The notes under the pieces: generated by a model
Database searches by the model: none
What the model saw: the letters and a program-made list of their open reading frames with translations, nothing else
Told to the model about the DNA's origin: nothing
Made by a program: the position numbers and the translations under genes
In this document: piece by piece, positions 27,101 to 35,235 of the stretch
Numbering within the stretch: the first letter of the stretch is position 1
How the letters are laid out: each line of letters starts with the position of its first letter
Assembly (NCBI GenBank): GCA_019423125.1
Contig: JAHZBZ010000009.1
Location: 1-64,000, forward strand
Direction of reading: 5' to 3'
DNA from: Bacillota bacterium
Lineage (GTDB): Bacteria > Bacillota > Clostridia > Christensenellales > Borkfalkiaceae
DNA: 64,000 bases

Positions 27101-29044
27101 ATGAGTAAACACAGTATTGGTAAAACAATTTCCGAATTGCGCAAAGCGAAAGGATGGACGCAGCTCGTTCTTGCCGAAAAACTGAATATAAGCGATAAAA
27201 CCGTCAGCAAATGGGAAAGCGAAGCGGGCTATCCCGAAGTATCCATGTTCCCTTTGCTGGCAGAGCTTTTTGGTGTTTCGATTGATTATCTTATGACGGG
27301 GAAAGATACAGAACCTATAGTTATCACTATGTCTAAAGCCGAGCTGTGCGCAAAAAACGATGACGTTACCTTGCTGAAAGGCCTAAATTACGCGCAAAAA
27401 GATGAAAACGACAAATGTCTGATCGATTACATCAAGCAGTATGAAAGTCTTAATGTCTTTGTTGCGCTTTGCGGCACAAACAAACAAGCTCTTTCCTCTT
27501 TTGATATCTTGACCGCATTGAAGCTCTGCCTTTTGTCTAATCATGTCGAACTTTTAAAACAAGTGAGTTTTGTTCTGAAACCTAAAAAAGTATTTTATTC
27601 ATTTACTTCTCCTGAAGAAATAATGGAACTTTTGCCTGTCGGTGCATCGGAGCATTTTGGAAAACGAGAAGACAAGAATAAATATGCCTGCATTTTGCCA
27701 AATGATTTTTTTACAATGATTGCCACCGACAAAAGAATACATGGACCGACGATCGACTTTTTATTGGGAACTCAGCGTGGAAGGAAATGCGTTTGGTATC
27801 ACGCCTTTCCCTATCTCATCGACGCCTGCTACCTGGCAGAGCGTTCCGATCTTTTAGAACGGCTGTTGTCTTTATCGGAAAAGAATAACAAATATGCTTA
27901 TGACAATCTGAAGGACAGAAACAGTTATGTCTATAACTACTTTTTTATCGGATTTATAGGAAACAAAGAGGGACACGGTTTAGTCAGAATCCTCGATAAG
28001 ACCTTAAAAAGCGCACTTCAAAAAAATGACTTTTACCTGGTCGATCGAATGAATCGCATCAATAAGAATGTGATGAATTATTATTCCGGGTTCAAATGTT
28101 CGCTTATTTCCGACGATGAAATTCGGGTTGCCAAATTAAAACTTGACAAATCTGTTTCAGAACAGGAGATCATTGTTCAATCGTCTATTCACAACGGGAT
28201 CCTCTTTATAGACGAACTTCTGGCACTCAAGGATGTTGCCGTGATTGAAAAGGCGTTGAAAATGTATCCTGTTTCCAAATTTGAACAAAAGGATATTTTG
28301 CTCAAAAAAATTCGACAAAGCGTTATCGGTGACGATTGGCAATATATATCTGAATACGCGGCAAAACAAAATGATGCGCTTTTGGCACAATCTGTTTCAG
28401 AAGTCAGCAGAGAAAAAATAGAACAGTGGATTTCAGAACAAAACAAATTGCCCCCGTTCATAGAAAATAAAGTCGAGCTCTTCTTTGAGAAATATGAAAA
28501 AGACAATCCGAATTTACACCATTTCAAACTGAGAAAAAAAGAAAAATTTTCAGGCCTTGTTCATTCTCACGAGGGCTTGCACCTCAATAGAGCTAATTCA
28601 AAATCAATTACGATTCGAACTTGTGATGAGTTGTCAGAATACATCGGCCTGTGTAAACAACAAATAATCAATGATCTAAGAAAAAACAACAATGCAGAAA
28701 AGATCATCGATGAATTAAGCGAAGACTTTTTTCGAAAAGAACTTGTTCTCGGAAACTATGAAACGGTGGCAATAAAACTTTGCGTCAGACTGGAAGCAGT
28801 TTTTAAAAGTAAATTTCATTATGAAGGAGATTTTTCGGAAATGTTAGAAAAATACTACTCACAATACGGTTCTTACGAAGAAGACGACGGATGGGGTTAT
28901 GTGGAAAGACGCACAGAAATATTTGTCTCCTATCTTCAAAAACTTCGTAAATATCGGAACAGCATTGTTCATGCCGAAAGAAAAGTTGACGAAATGACAA
29001 AAGAAGAGCTCGATTTTTGCATTGACTATATTTGCGGTCTGTAA
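27101..29044 (+). CDS. XRE helix-turn-helix protein with C-terminal HEPN-like domain
   Basis: A 647-residue protein. An XRE-type HTH covers about residues 1-65 (ISELRKAKGWTQLVLAEKLNISDK, then TVSKWESEAGYPEV), with the usual FGVSIDYLM end. The ~450-residue middle is helical and not recognised. The last ~130 residues resemble a HEPN domain: a helix EDFFRKELVLGNYETVAIKL and, near the end, RNSIVH (R619-H624), the R-x4-H motif of HEPN ribonucleases. Codon use and base composition are clearly lower in GC than all neighbours, suggesting transfer. The start at ATG 27101 is set by GAGGAG seven bases upstream. It could be a self-regulated toxin or defence effector, or an ordinary regulator; no antitoxin gene adjoins. 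Confidence 0.72.
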   Translation: MSKHSIGKTISELRKAKGWTQLVLAEKLNISDKTVSKWESEAGYPEVSMFPLLAELFGVSIDYLMTGKDTEPIVITMSKAELCAKNDDVTLLKGLNYAQKDENDKCLIDYIKQYESLNVFVALCGTNKQALSSFDILTALKLCLLSNHVELLKQVSFVLKPKKVFYSFTSPEEIMELLPVGASEHFGKREDKNKYACILPNDFFTMIATDKRIHGPTIDFLLGTQRGRKCVWYHAFPYLIDACYLAERSDLLERLLSLSEKNNKYAYDNLKDRNSYVYNYFFIGFIGNKEGHGLVRILDKTLKSALQKNDFYLVDRMNRINKNVMNYYSGFKCSLISDDEIRVAKLKLDKSVSEQEIIVQSSIHNGILFIDELLALKDVAVIEKALKMYPVSKFEQKDILLKKIRQSVIGDDWQYISEYAAKQNDALLAQSVSEVSREKIEQWISEQNKLPPFIENKVELFFEKYEKDNPNLHHFKLRKKEKFSGLVHSHEGLHLNRANSKSITIRTCDELSEYIGLCKQQIINDLRKNNNAEKIIDELSEDFFRKELVLGNYETVAIKLCVRLEAVFKSKFHYEGDFSEMLEKYYSQYGSYEEDDGWGYVERRTEIFVSYLQKLRKYRNSIVHAERKVDEMTKEELDFCIDYICGL

Positions 29045-29070
29045 CAAATCGCGGACAGTGCCCTCTTTTT

Positions 29071-29287
29071 GCCCCTGCGGGCGGAAAGAGCGGGCGCGTC
29101 CGCTTTCGGTTTTGCACGCTTTCGGGCCGCCAAGGGGCTTTTTCTGCGGAAAGCGCCCGCACAAATAGGGGCGCGAAGAATAAGGCGCGGACAGGGTCGC
29201 AGAGAGGGCGTCTTTTACGCCCCTGCGGGCGGAAAGAGCGGGCGCGTCCGCTTTCCCGCTTTGCACGCTTTCGGGCCGCCAAGGGGC
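29071..29287. repeat. direct repeat, two ~68-bp copies 148 bp apart
   Basis: gcccctgcgggcggaaagag followed by cgggcgcgtccgctttc and ttgcacgctttcgggccgcc recurs at 29071-29138 and 29219-29287 with only a few changes. Both are preceded by a gcgga­cag-type stretch. Confidence 0.8.
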
Positions 29288-29582
29288 CATTTTCGCGGCG
29301 AGAGCGCGTTGCCGTGCGCTTTTGCCGCGAAAACCGTTTTCTCCGCGCGCACCGCAACCGACGCGCCGCCCGAAGCGCAAAAAATGCCGAAACAAAAATT
29401 TTTCGGCGAATGGGCGAATGGGCGGCGCAGGGATCTTTCCGACAAAGCCGAGCTTGCCGCCCGCGCGGAGAAACCGCGGGCGCGGGCGGCATCACAAAAA
29501 AATCGCATAGGAAGAAGCGGGCAACGTCAAAAAAACGCCTCGCATGTCAAAAGGGAGGCGGCGACACAAAAAAAATCGCACA

Positions 29583-29630
29583 GAAAGAGGGGGCGCCGCC
29601 GCAAAAATTTGCGGCGGCGCCCCCTCTTTC
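29583..29630. terminator. long perfect hairpin
   Basis: 23-bp stem gaaagagggggcgccgccgc/gcggcggcgccccctctttc with an AAATTT-like loop. It is followed by cttctc on the plus side and lies downstream of the minus-strand MATE gene. A smaller relative occurs at 63804. Confidence 0.55.
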
Positions 29631-29816
29631 CTTCTCACAAAACCCCGCGCAAAAACAGACAAGGGCTTCGCATTTTAAAAATCTGAAAAGACTTCCGCAT
29701 TTTTAAAGTCCGCGCAGAGTCCCGCAAAGGGGCATTTTTTCCCTCTTTTTCGGCAGAAACTTCCGAAAAGGGGCGGAATTTTTCAAAGCGAAGCGGAAAA
29801 AGCGGAGACTTTGCCG

Positions 29817-31172
29817 TCACGCCTGCGGGGCGGGGACGGAGAGTTCGGACAGGCGTCGGTGTTCCTTTTTCCGCGCAAAGAACAGGCTGACGGCGTGCGC
29901 GAGGATGGTCAGCGTCCAGCTGACGGGATAGGAGAGATAGAGCACGAAAGGGGTATTGTAATAGGCGAACACGGTGAAGATGTACACGATGCGCAGTCCG
30001 CACACGCCGACGACCGAGACCGCCATGGGCAGGACGGAGTGCCCCATGCCGCGCAGGGAGCCGACGAGCACCTCCATCACGCCGCACAGGAAATAGGTGG
30101 TGCAGATGACGCCCATGCGGTCGACCCCGAGGCGCACGACCTCGTCCGACTTGGTGTAGATGCGCATGAGCAGTCCGCCCGAAAAGTACACGCCCAGCCC
30201 GAGCGCCAACCCCATGCAGACGACGATGAGCAGGCTGTCGGCGAGCACGACGTCCATGTTTTTCGCCTTTTTTGCGCCGTAATTCTGCCCCGTGAAGGTC
30301 AGACACGCCTGCGAGACGGCGTTCATGGAGGTATAGACGAACCCCTCGATGTTCGCCGCTTCGGCGTTTGCGGTGATCGCCGCCTCGCCGAAGGAGTTGA
30401 TCGACGACTGGATGATGACGTTGGAAAAGGAGAAGATGCACCCCTGCACGCCCGCGGGCAGTCCGATGCGCAGGATGTCGCCGAGCGCGTCGCGGTGGAT
30501 GCGCAGTGCGCGCAGGCGGACGCGGCAATGCCCCTTGGTACGCATCAGATGCGCGAGCACGAGGGTGGAGGAGATCATCTGCGCGATGACGGTGCCGAGC
30601 GCGACGCCCGCGACGTCCATCTTGCAGACGGCGACGAAAAAGATGTTCAGCCCGAGGTTAGACACCCCCGCGGCGAGCAGGAAAAGCAGCGGCGTGCGCG
30701 AATCGCCGCGCGCGCGGCAGAGCGAGGAGCCGAAGTTATACAGCAGGTTGAAGGGCATCCCCGCAAAATAGATGCGAAGGTACAGCGCGGAGAGGGGGAG
30801 CACGGAATCCTGCGGCACGCGCATGAGGATGAGCAGGGAGCGCGAGGCGAGCACGCCGAACACGCCCACGATCACGCCGCCGATCAGCGAGAGGCAGATC
30901 GCGGTGTGCACGACGCGGTCCAGCCGCGCCTCGTCCTTTGCGCCGATCCGGCGCGCCGCCGCGGTGCATGCGCCCACGGACAGGCCGAGAAAGAGGTTGA
31001 CGGTCAGATTGATCAGCGCGCTCGTCGAGCCGACCGCGCCCGCCGAATTGTCGCCCGCAAAATGCCCCAGGACGATGATGTCCGAAGCGTTGTACAAAAG
31101 TTGAAGAATGCCCGTCAGCATGATGGGCAGCGAAAACAAAAAGATCTTTCCCAGCAGGGGACGGGCGGTCAT
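29817..31172 (-). CDS. MATE family efflux transporter
   Basis: A ~451-residue multidrug and toxin extrusion transporter with 12 predicted TM helices in two halves. Family features: the N-terminal LLGKIFLFSLPIMLTGILQLLYNASDIIVLGHFAG and GSTSALINLTVNLFLGLSVGA, mirrored by QACLTFTGQNYGAKK in the second half. It should export cations or drugs using a Na+ or H+ gradient. An AAGGAG site six bases before the ATG at 31172 favours that start over a weaker one 39 bp upstream. It is monocistronic. Confidence 0.92.
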   Translation of the reverse strand: MTARPLLGKIFLFSLPIMLTGILQLLYNASDIIVLGHFAGDNSAGAVGSTSALINLTVNLFLGLSVGACTAAARRIGAKDEARLDRVVHTAICLSLIGGVIVGVFGVLASRSLLILMRVPQDSVLPLSALYLRIYFAGMPFNLLYNFGSSLCRARGDSRTPLLFLLAAGVSNLGLNIFFVAVCKMDVAGVALGTVIAQMISSTLVLAHLMRTKGHCRVRLRALRIHRDALGDILRIGLPAGVQGCIFSFSNVIIQSSINSFGEAAITANAEAANIEGFVYTSMNAVSQACLTFTGQNYGAKKAKNMDVVLADSLLIVVCMGLALGLGVYFSGGLLMRIYTKSDEVVRLGVDRMGVICTTYFLCGVMEVLVGSLRGMGHSVLPMAVSVVGVCGLRIVYIFTVFAYYNTPFVLYLSYPVSWTLTILAHAVSLFFARKKEHRRLSELSVPAPQA

Positions 31173-31313
31173 GTCCGTCTCCTTTTGTCTTTTTTCCGTT
31201 CTCTCGTTCATAGCCCACCCATTATATCCCCGCGCGCTCCGCTTGTAAAGGATTTTGCCTTCCTTTCCGAAAAAAATCCAGCCGCGCCTTCCGCCCGCCG
31301 AGACAAAAAAAAC

Positions 31314-31352
31314 GCGGCGCGCAAGGGGAAGCTCCCTTTGCGCGCCGCGGCG
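31314..31352. terminator. bidirectional terminator
   Basis: Stem gcggcgcgcaaggg/ccctttgcgcgccgc with A-run before and T-run after, so it can serve the minus-strand LUD gene; a similar T-run faces the other way. Confidence 0.75.
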
Positions 31353-31359
31353 CTTTTTT

Positions 31360-32010
31360 TTACAGTCCCAGCGATTCGCAGACGAGCACGACTTTTATCC
31401 TGCCCGGCACGCGGTTCCTGCGCATCTCTACGATCTGCGAGCAGATGCAGGCGGGGGAATTGCAGTCGGCGCAGGAGCCCGTCTTCGCGCAGGGGGTGTC
31501 CGTCGCGAGCCGCATCCCGTTCGCGGGGGCGGCGACGGTGCGCGCGCGCTCTTTTGCCGCCTTCGCGTCCCTGCACACCTTGTTCATGCCGACGACGAGC
31601 ACCACCTGTTCGGGCCCGTAGGCGATGGGCGCGATGCGGTTGCCCGTGCCGTCGATGTTGAACATCGTCCCGTCCTCGGAAAGCGCGTTCACGCTCGAGA
31701 GAAAGGTTCCGCAGGTCAGCGCGCGGCGCTGGATTTCCTGCCGCTCCTCGTTCGTCTTTGCGCTGTCGCGGTCCAAAAGGGGATAGCCCGCCTCCCGCAG
31801 TTTTTTCGCGATGCCGAGCGCCTCCAGCGTCAGCGAGCCGCCCCAGGAGACAGAACTGCCCCGAGGGATGAGCGAGAGCACCTGCTCTCCCGCCTGCGCC
31901 GCGTCCTCGCAGACGTACGCCTCATAGCCCCGCCGCTCGAGCGCCGCCTTCACCGCGGGCGCGAGCGCGCGGTAGCGCGCCTTGACGATGCCTTCACTCT
32001 TTTCGTCCAT
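31360..32010 (-). CDS. LUD-domain (LutC/DUF162-like) protein
   Basis: A 216-residue protein of the LUD family, whose members include LutB/LutC of lactate utilisation. It shows the typical SVSWGGSLTLEALGIAKKLRE and LSSVNALSEDGTMFNIDGTGNR blocks and YGPEQVVLVVGMNKV. A Cys-rich stretch near the end (CAKTGSCADCNSPACICS) could bind an iron-sulfur cluster or zinc. No lutA or lutB lies nearby, so a lactate role is not indicated; clostridial stand-alone LUD proteins are of unknown function. The AGGAGG-like site before the ATG at 32010 fits. Confidence 0.85.
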   Translation of the reverse strand: MDEKSEGIVKARYRALAPAVKAALERRGYEAYVCEDAAQAGEQVLSLIPRGSSVSWGGSLTLEALGIAKKLREAGYPLLDRDSAKTNEERQEIQRRALTCGTFLSSVNALSEDGTMFNIDGTGNRIAPIAYGPEQVVLVVGMNKVCRDAKAAKERARTVAAPANGMRLATDTPCAKTGSCADCNSPACICSQIVEMRRNRVPGRIKVVLVCESLGL

Positions 32011-32023
32011 CTTCTTTTCCTCC

Positions 32024-32063
32024 TTCAAAAAAAGACAGAGCCGCGGCATAGCGGCGCGGCTCT
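32024..32063 (-). terminator. terminator of the rpmH-jag cluster
   Basis: Stem agagccgcg/gcggctct with a T-run on the minus strand (32027-32033), directly after jag. Confidence 0.75.
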
Positions 32064-32079
32064 TCCTGTCCTGATGTTT

Positions 32080-32997
32080 TTATTCGCCGTCTTTGGGCTC
32101 CGTTCCCTCGTTCTTCTTCAGATCGTTGGAATTGCCGAGGAAAGTCCCGAAATAGGGCTGGCGCTTGGAGCGGGGGAGTCCCGTCGCGCGCGGGCGCTCG
32201 AAACGGTCGCGGTCCCTGCGGTCATAGCCGCGGCGGTCGCGCTCTCCCTTTTCCTCGCCGTAATTCTTCTTCTCGTACGGCTTGCGGTCGCGGTCGAACT
32301 TGCGGTCACGGTCGCGGCCGAAGCTCTTCTTGTCGCCGAAGCGGGGTTTCCCGCCGCGGGGACGGTCGCTGCCCGGGCGCAGGTTGTTGGGCACGACGAC
32401 GATGTAGCGGTTGGGCTCTTTGCCCTCGCTGACCGTCCTGACCTCCGTCGAATCGGCGAGCGCGGCGTGGATGATGCGGCGCTCGTAGGGGGACATCGGC
32501 TCGATGGACACCTTTCTGCCCGTGCGCACCGCCTTTTCGGCGAGCTTGCCGGCGAGGCGCCTGAGCGTCTCTTCGCGCTTTGCGCGGTAGTTCTCGCAGT
32601 CGACGACCACGCGCTTGTATTCCTCTCTCCCGATGTTGGCGACGGCGCCCGCGAGCACCTGAAGTGCGTCGAGGACCTCGCCCCTGTGTCCGATCACCGC
32701 GTAGGTGTTGGGGGAGATGACTTTGATGGTGGTGTGTTCCTCCGTCTCGTCAAGTTCTGTCGTCGCGGCTACGCCGAGAAGTTCGAACATCCCTTCGAGG
32801 AAGACCATCGCGCGCTCGCCGTCCGTCTTTTTCTTTCCGACGAGGACGCGCGCCTTGATGCCTTTGGAGAACAGGCCTCCTTTTTTCCCCTCTTCCAGAA
32901 CGGTCACGCTCGCCTCTTCGCGAGTGAGCCCCAGCGTCCGCAGTCCCTCATCGATCGCCTCTTCCACCGTCTTTGCGGTGAATTCATACTCTTTCAT
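32080..32997 (-). CDS. jag: RNA-binding protein Jag/KhpB
   Basis: A 305-residue RNA-binding protein that partners YidC and, in streptococci, acts with KhpA in cell elongation. The N-terminal Jag_N domain has the GLFSKGIKARV signature. A KH domain follows (VISPNTYAVIGHRGEVLDALQ, with the GxxG-type loop IGHRGE). An R3H domain reads PMSPYERRIIHAALADSTEVRT and SEGKEPNRYIVV. An unusual ~95-residue tail rich in R, D, K and G (repeated DRDRKxDRDRK-type strings) then extends the protein well beyond the usual ~210-residue length. It overlaps the end of yidC by 4 bp. Confidence 0.95.
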   Translation of the reverse strand: MKEYEFTAKTVEEAIDEGLRTLGLTREEASVTVLEEGKKGGLFSKGIKARVLVGKKKTDGERAMVFLEGMFELLGVAATTELDETEEHTTIKVISPNTYAVIGHRGEVLDALQVLAGAVANIGREEYKRVVVDCENYRAKREETLRRLAGKLAEKAVRTGRKVSIEPMSPYERRIIHAALADSTEVRTVSEGKEPNRYIVVVPNNLRPGSDRPRGGKPRFGDKKSFGRDRDRKFDRDRKPYEKKNYGEEKGERDRRGYDRRDRDRFERPRATGLPRSKRQPYFGTFLGNSNDLKKNEGTEPKDGE

Positions 32998-34355
32998 TTT
33001 TTATCTCCTCTGTCTCCGTCCTTCTTTTTTTCGTAGGACGGGATCCTCTTGACGTACTTATCGCGGAGCTCCTGCTCCTCCTGTTTGCTGAACTTCTTGT
33101 CGATGATCAGGTTGATGGCGACGGTGCTCAGGATGCCGAAAACGTTGCTGGTGATCATGTAGATACTGAACGCCGCGCTGTACATGAAGGAGAACACGCC
33201 GAAGATGAGCGGCATCACGATGAGCATGACCTTCTGCGTGGTCTTGCCTCTGCCGTCCGCCGACTGCAGTTCTGCCTGGTCTTTCTGGCTCTTCGAGATG
33301 ATGAACTGCGAGAGGAACATGGTGCCGACCGAGATGATGATGAGCACGAAGTACCCGTTCGGCGCGCTCTTCTCCGAAGAGAGATTATAGGTGATCTCGT
33401 CGTAGATGTCCCGGGGCACGCCCGATTCTTTCTGCACGGGGTGCACATAGGAGACGTCCGAGAGCCAGATGTTCCTGATCCAGAGGAAGCTGAACTTCGC
33501 CTCCTCGTATTTTTCCTGTGCCGCGTCTCTTCCGAGCGTGCACACCGCCTCGTAGGCGATCTTGTCGTCGTCCGCCCCTTCGTTCGCCGCGCGCGCCGCT
33601 TCCACGTTCGCGACGATCTTCGCGTCCGTGCTTTCGAGCACGCTCTGCGTCTTTACGGTGTAGACGGGGTCGTCCTTTTCCGCACTCTCCCAATCGAGCG
33701 CCGCGATCTCGGCCGCCTGCGTTTCGGGGTCGTACTTCGCCTCGGACACGAGCGCCGCGCGCACGTTGACGCGCACGAGCGCGTCCGCCGCGTCGTACTC
33801 CTCGTCGCGGGTATAGACGTATCCGCCTCCCTCGTTGTCCGTGCGCGTATAGGTCACGGAAGAAGGGGAGCCTTCCGAGAAGTCGTCGCTCATGTAGACG
33901 GTCACGGCGTCATAATACGCCGCGGTCATCTTGCGGTAGACGTCCTCGTTGGTGTACTGCGAATAGCTCGAAAAAGAGCCGAGCACGACCATGAAGATGA
34001 CGATCGTGACCAGCATTGGCACGCAGGCGCCGACCAGCGAATAGCCGTTCTGCTTGTACAGTTCCATCATCTTGGCGTTGTAGGTCGCCTGGTCGTTCTG
34101 GTACTGTTTCTGCAGCTTTTCCAGCTGCGGGCGCATCTTTTTGAGCTTTAAGTTGTTCTTGCGCATGGACACTTTGGAATAGGCGTCCAGCGGCAGGGTG
34201 ATCAGTTTGAGGATGAGCGTAAAGAAGATGATGCCCAGCCCCACGTTCCCGGCGACGCCGATGATCGCCCGGATGACCACGCCGATCCAGCCGAGCTTGT
34301 CCCCGAAGGTGCCGGGGTCGAGCGCGATGGTGGTATCGAGAATTAAATTCAGCAT
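32994..34355 (-). CDS. yidC: membrane protein insertase YidC with enlarged external loop
   Basis: A 453-residue YidC/Oxa1 insertase, which inserts membrane proteins with or without SecYEG. TM1 is at about 20-55 and contains the hydrophilic-groove Arg region (VIRAII); the cytosolic helical hairpin (KNNLKLKKMRPQLEKLQKQY) and TM2 (VPMLVTIVIFMVVLGSF) follow. TM3-TM5 occupy the C-terminal third (SFLWIRNIWLSDVSYVHP onward). Between TM2 and TM3 there is a ~160-residue acidic insertion (about 130-290) that is absent from Bacillus-type proteins of ~260 residues. No lipobox Cys is seen at the N-terminus. The gene lies in the conserved rpmH-rnpA-yidD-yidC-jag order. Confidence 0.95.
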   Translation of the reverse strand: MLNLILDTTIALDPGTFGDKLGWIGVVIRAIIGVAGNVGLGIIFFTLILKLITLPLDAYSKVSMRKNNLKLKKMRPQLEKLQKQYQNDQATYNAKMMELYKQNGYSLVGACVPMLVTIVIFMVVLGSFSSYSQYTNEDVYRKMTAAYYDAVTVYMSDDFSEGSPSSVTYTRTDNEGGGYVYTRDEEYDAADALVRVNVRAALVSEAKYDPETQAAEIAALDWESAEKDDPVYTVKTQSVLESTDAKIVANVEAARAANEGADDDKIAYEAVCTLGRDAAQEKYEEAKFSFLWIRNIWLSDVSYVHPVQKESGVPRDIYDEITYNLSSEKSAPNGYFVLIIISVGTMFLSQFIISKSQKDQAELQSADGRGKTTQKVMLIVMPLIFGVFSFMYSAAFSIYMITSNVFGILSTVAINLIIDKKFSKQEEQELRDKYVKRIPSYEKKKDGDRGDKK

Positions 34356-34403
34356 TTTCAGTCCTGTCGGGCGCAGCCGCCCTTGATTTTTTAAATGGTC
34401 CCC

Positions 34404-34691
34404 TCAGTACAGCCAGCGCAGGAGAAAGGGATTGTCCGGCGCGGGATCGGATCCGCCCTTGGAAAAGGGGTTGCAGCGCAAAAGCCGCCACGTCCCGCAC
34501 AGAATGCCCGCGATCACGCCGAGGTTGTTGATGCACTCGAGCATATACTGCGAGCAGGTAGGGCGGTAGAGGCAGGTCTTTTTGGAAAAATTCCGCTGGT
34601 AAAATAGGATCAGGCGCATCAGAAACATCTTTATATACGGTCTGAGCACCGTCTTTCTCAGTCTTTTCCAGGTCCGCCGAAGGGCGTTCAT
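34404..34691 (-). CDS. yidD: membrane protein insertion efficiency factor YidD
   Basis: A 95-residue YidD, a small peripheral membrane protein aiding YidC-dependent insertion. The conserved YQRNFSKKTCLYRPTCSQYM block and the C-terminal LLRCNPFSKGGSDPAP block are intact. It overlaps rnpA by four bases (ATGA). Confidence 0.95.
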   Translation of the reverse strand: MNALRRTWKRLRKTVLRPYIKMFLMRLILFYQRNFSKKTCLYRPTCSQYMLECINNLGVIAGILCGTWRLLRCNPFSKGGSDPAPDNPFLLRWLY

Positions 34692-35005
34692 CGCAACAGT
34701 TTCTCCCGTTTCAGCGCGCCGCGCAGGCTCTTTTCAAACGCCGCGAGCGAATACTCTTCCGCCTGTTTCGGGATGAGTATAAACGCCCCGCGGAGCGAAT
34801 CTGTCGCGACGTGGCGGAACGCCTCGCGCAAAAGCCGCTTGATACGGTTGCGCTTCACGCTCTTTCCGTGTTTTTTGCTCACGCATACGCCGAGGGAGAG
34901 CTTGTCCCCCGGAAGAAAGAGCACAATTAAAGCAGGGGAAAAAATCCTTTTTCCCCTCGTGAACATCCTGGTAAATTCGCTGTTTTTCTTGATCCTTCTG
35001 TACAA
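34688..35005 (-). CDS. rnpA: ribonuclease P protein component
   Basis: A 105-residue RNase P protein that binds the catalytic RNA and pre-tRNA leader. The RNR signature VKRNRIKRLLREAFR is intact (about residues 50-64), preceded by SLGVCVSKKHGKSV. It starts 12 bp after rpmH, as in most bacteria. Confidence 0.95.
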   Translation of the reverse strand: MYRRIKKNSEFTRMFTRGKRIFSPALIVLFLPGDKLSLGVCVSKKHGKSVKRNRIKRLLREAFRHVATDSLRGAFILIPKQAEEYSLAAFEKSLRGALKREKLLR

Positions 35006-35017
35006 GGTTCGCTCTCC

Positions 35018-35152
35018 TTATGCGGAGATCTTCTTTCTGCCCTTGTCTCTTCTTCTCTTGAGCGTCTTTCTGCCGCCCTGCGTCTTCATCCTCTGTCTGA
35101 AACCGTGCACTTTGCTTCTCTGCCTTTTTTTCGGCTGGTATGTTCTTTTCAT
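35018..35152 (-). CDS. rpmH: 50S ribosomal protein L34
   Basis: A 44-residue L34, full length. It begins [18 protein letters not shown] and ends [13 protein letters not shown], the highly basic family signature. It heads the rnpA-yidD-yidC-jag cluster. Usually dnaA lies divergently upstream; here dnaN lies upstream in the same orientation. Confidence 0.96.
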   Translation of the reverse strand: MKRTYQPKKRQRSKVHGFRQRMKTQGGRKTLKRRRDKGRKKISA

Positions 35153-35192
35153 ATTGGCTTTTATCTCCTATTTTAGCATTGTCTCATTCCAT

Positions 35193-35222
35193 TATACATA
35201 AAAATCGGCGCGGCTGTCAACC
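35193..35222 (-). promoter_or_regulatory. promoter of the rpmH cluster
   Basis: Minus-strand TTGACA (35217-35222), 18-bp spacer, TATAAT (35193-35198), in the 83-bp gap between dnaN and rpmH. Confidence 0.82.
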
Positions 35223-35235
35223 GTTTTTACGCCTT

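Larger units (their letters stand above)
29045..29816. other. 770-bp intergenic region with direct repeats
   Basis: No gene is supported. It contains a duplicated ~68-bp block, purine-rich sequence on the plus strand (about 29450-29600) and a long perfect hairpin. Overlapping open frames on both strands have no ribosome sites and follow the high-GC composition. Confidence 0.65.
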
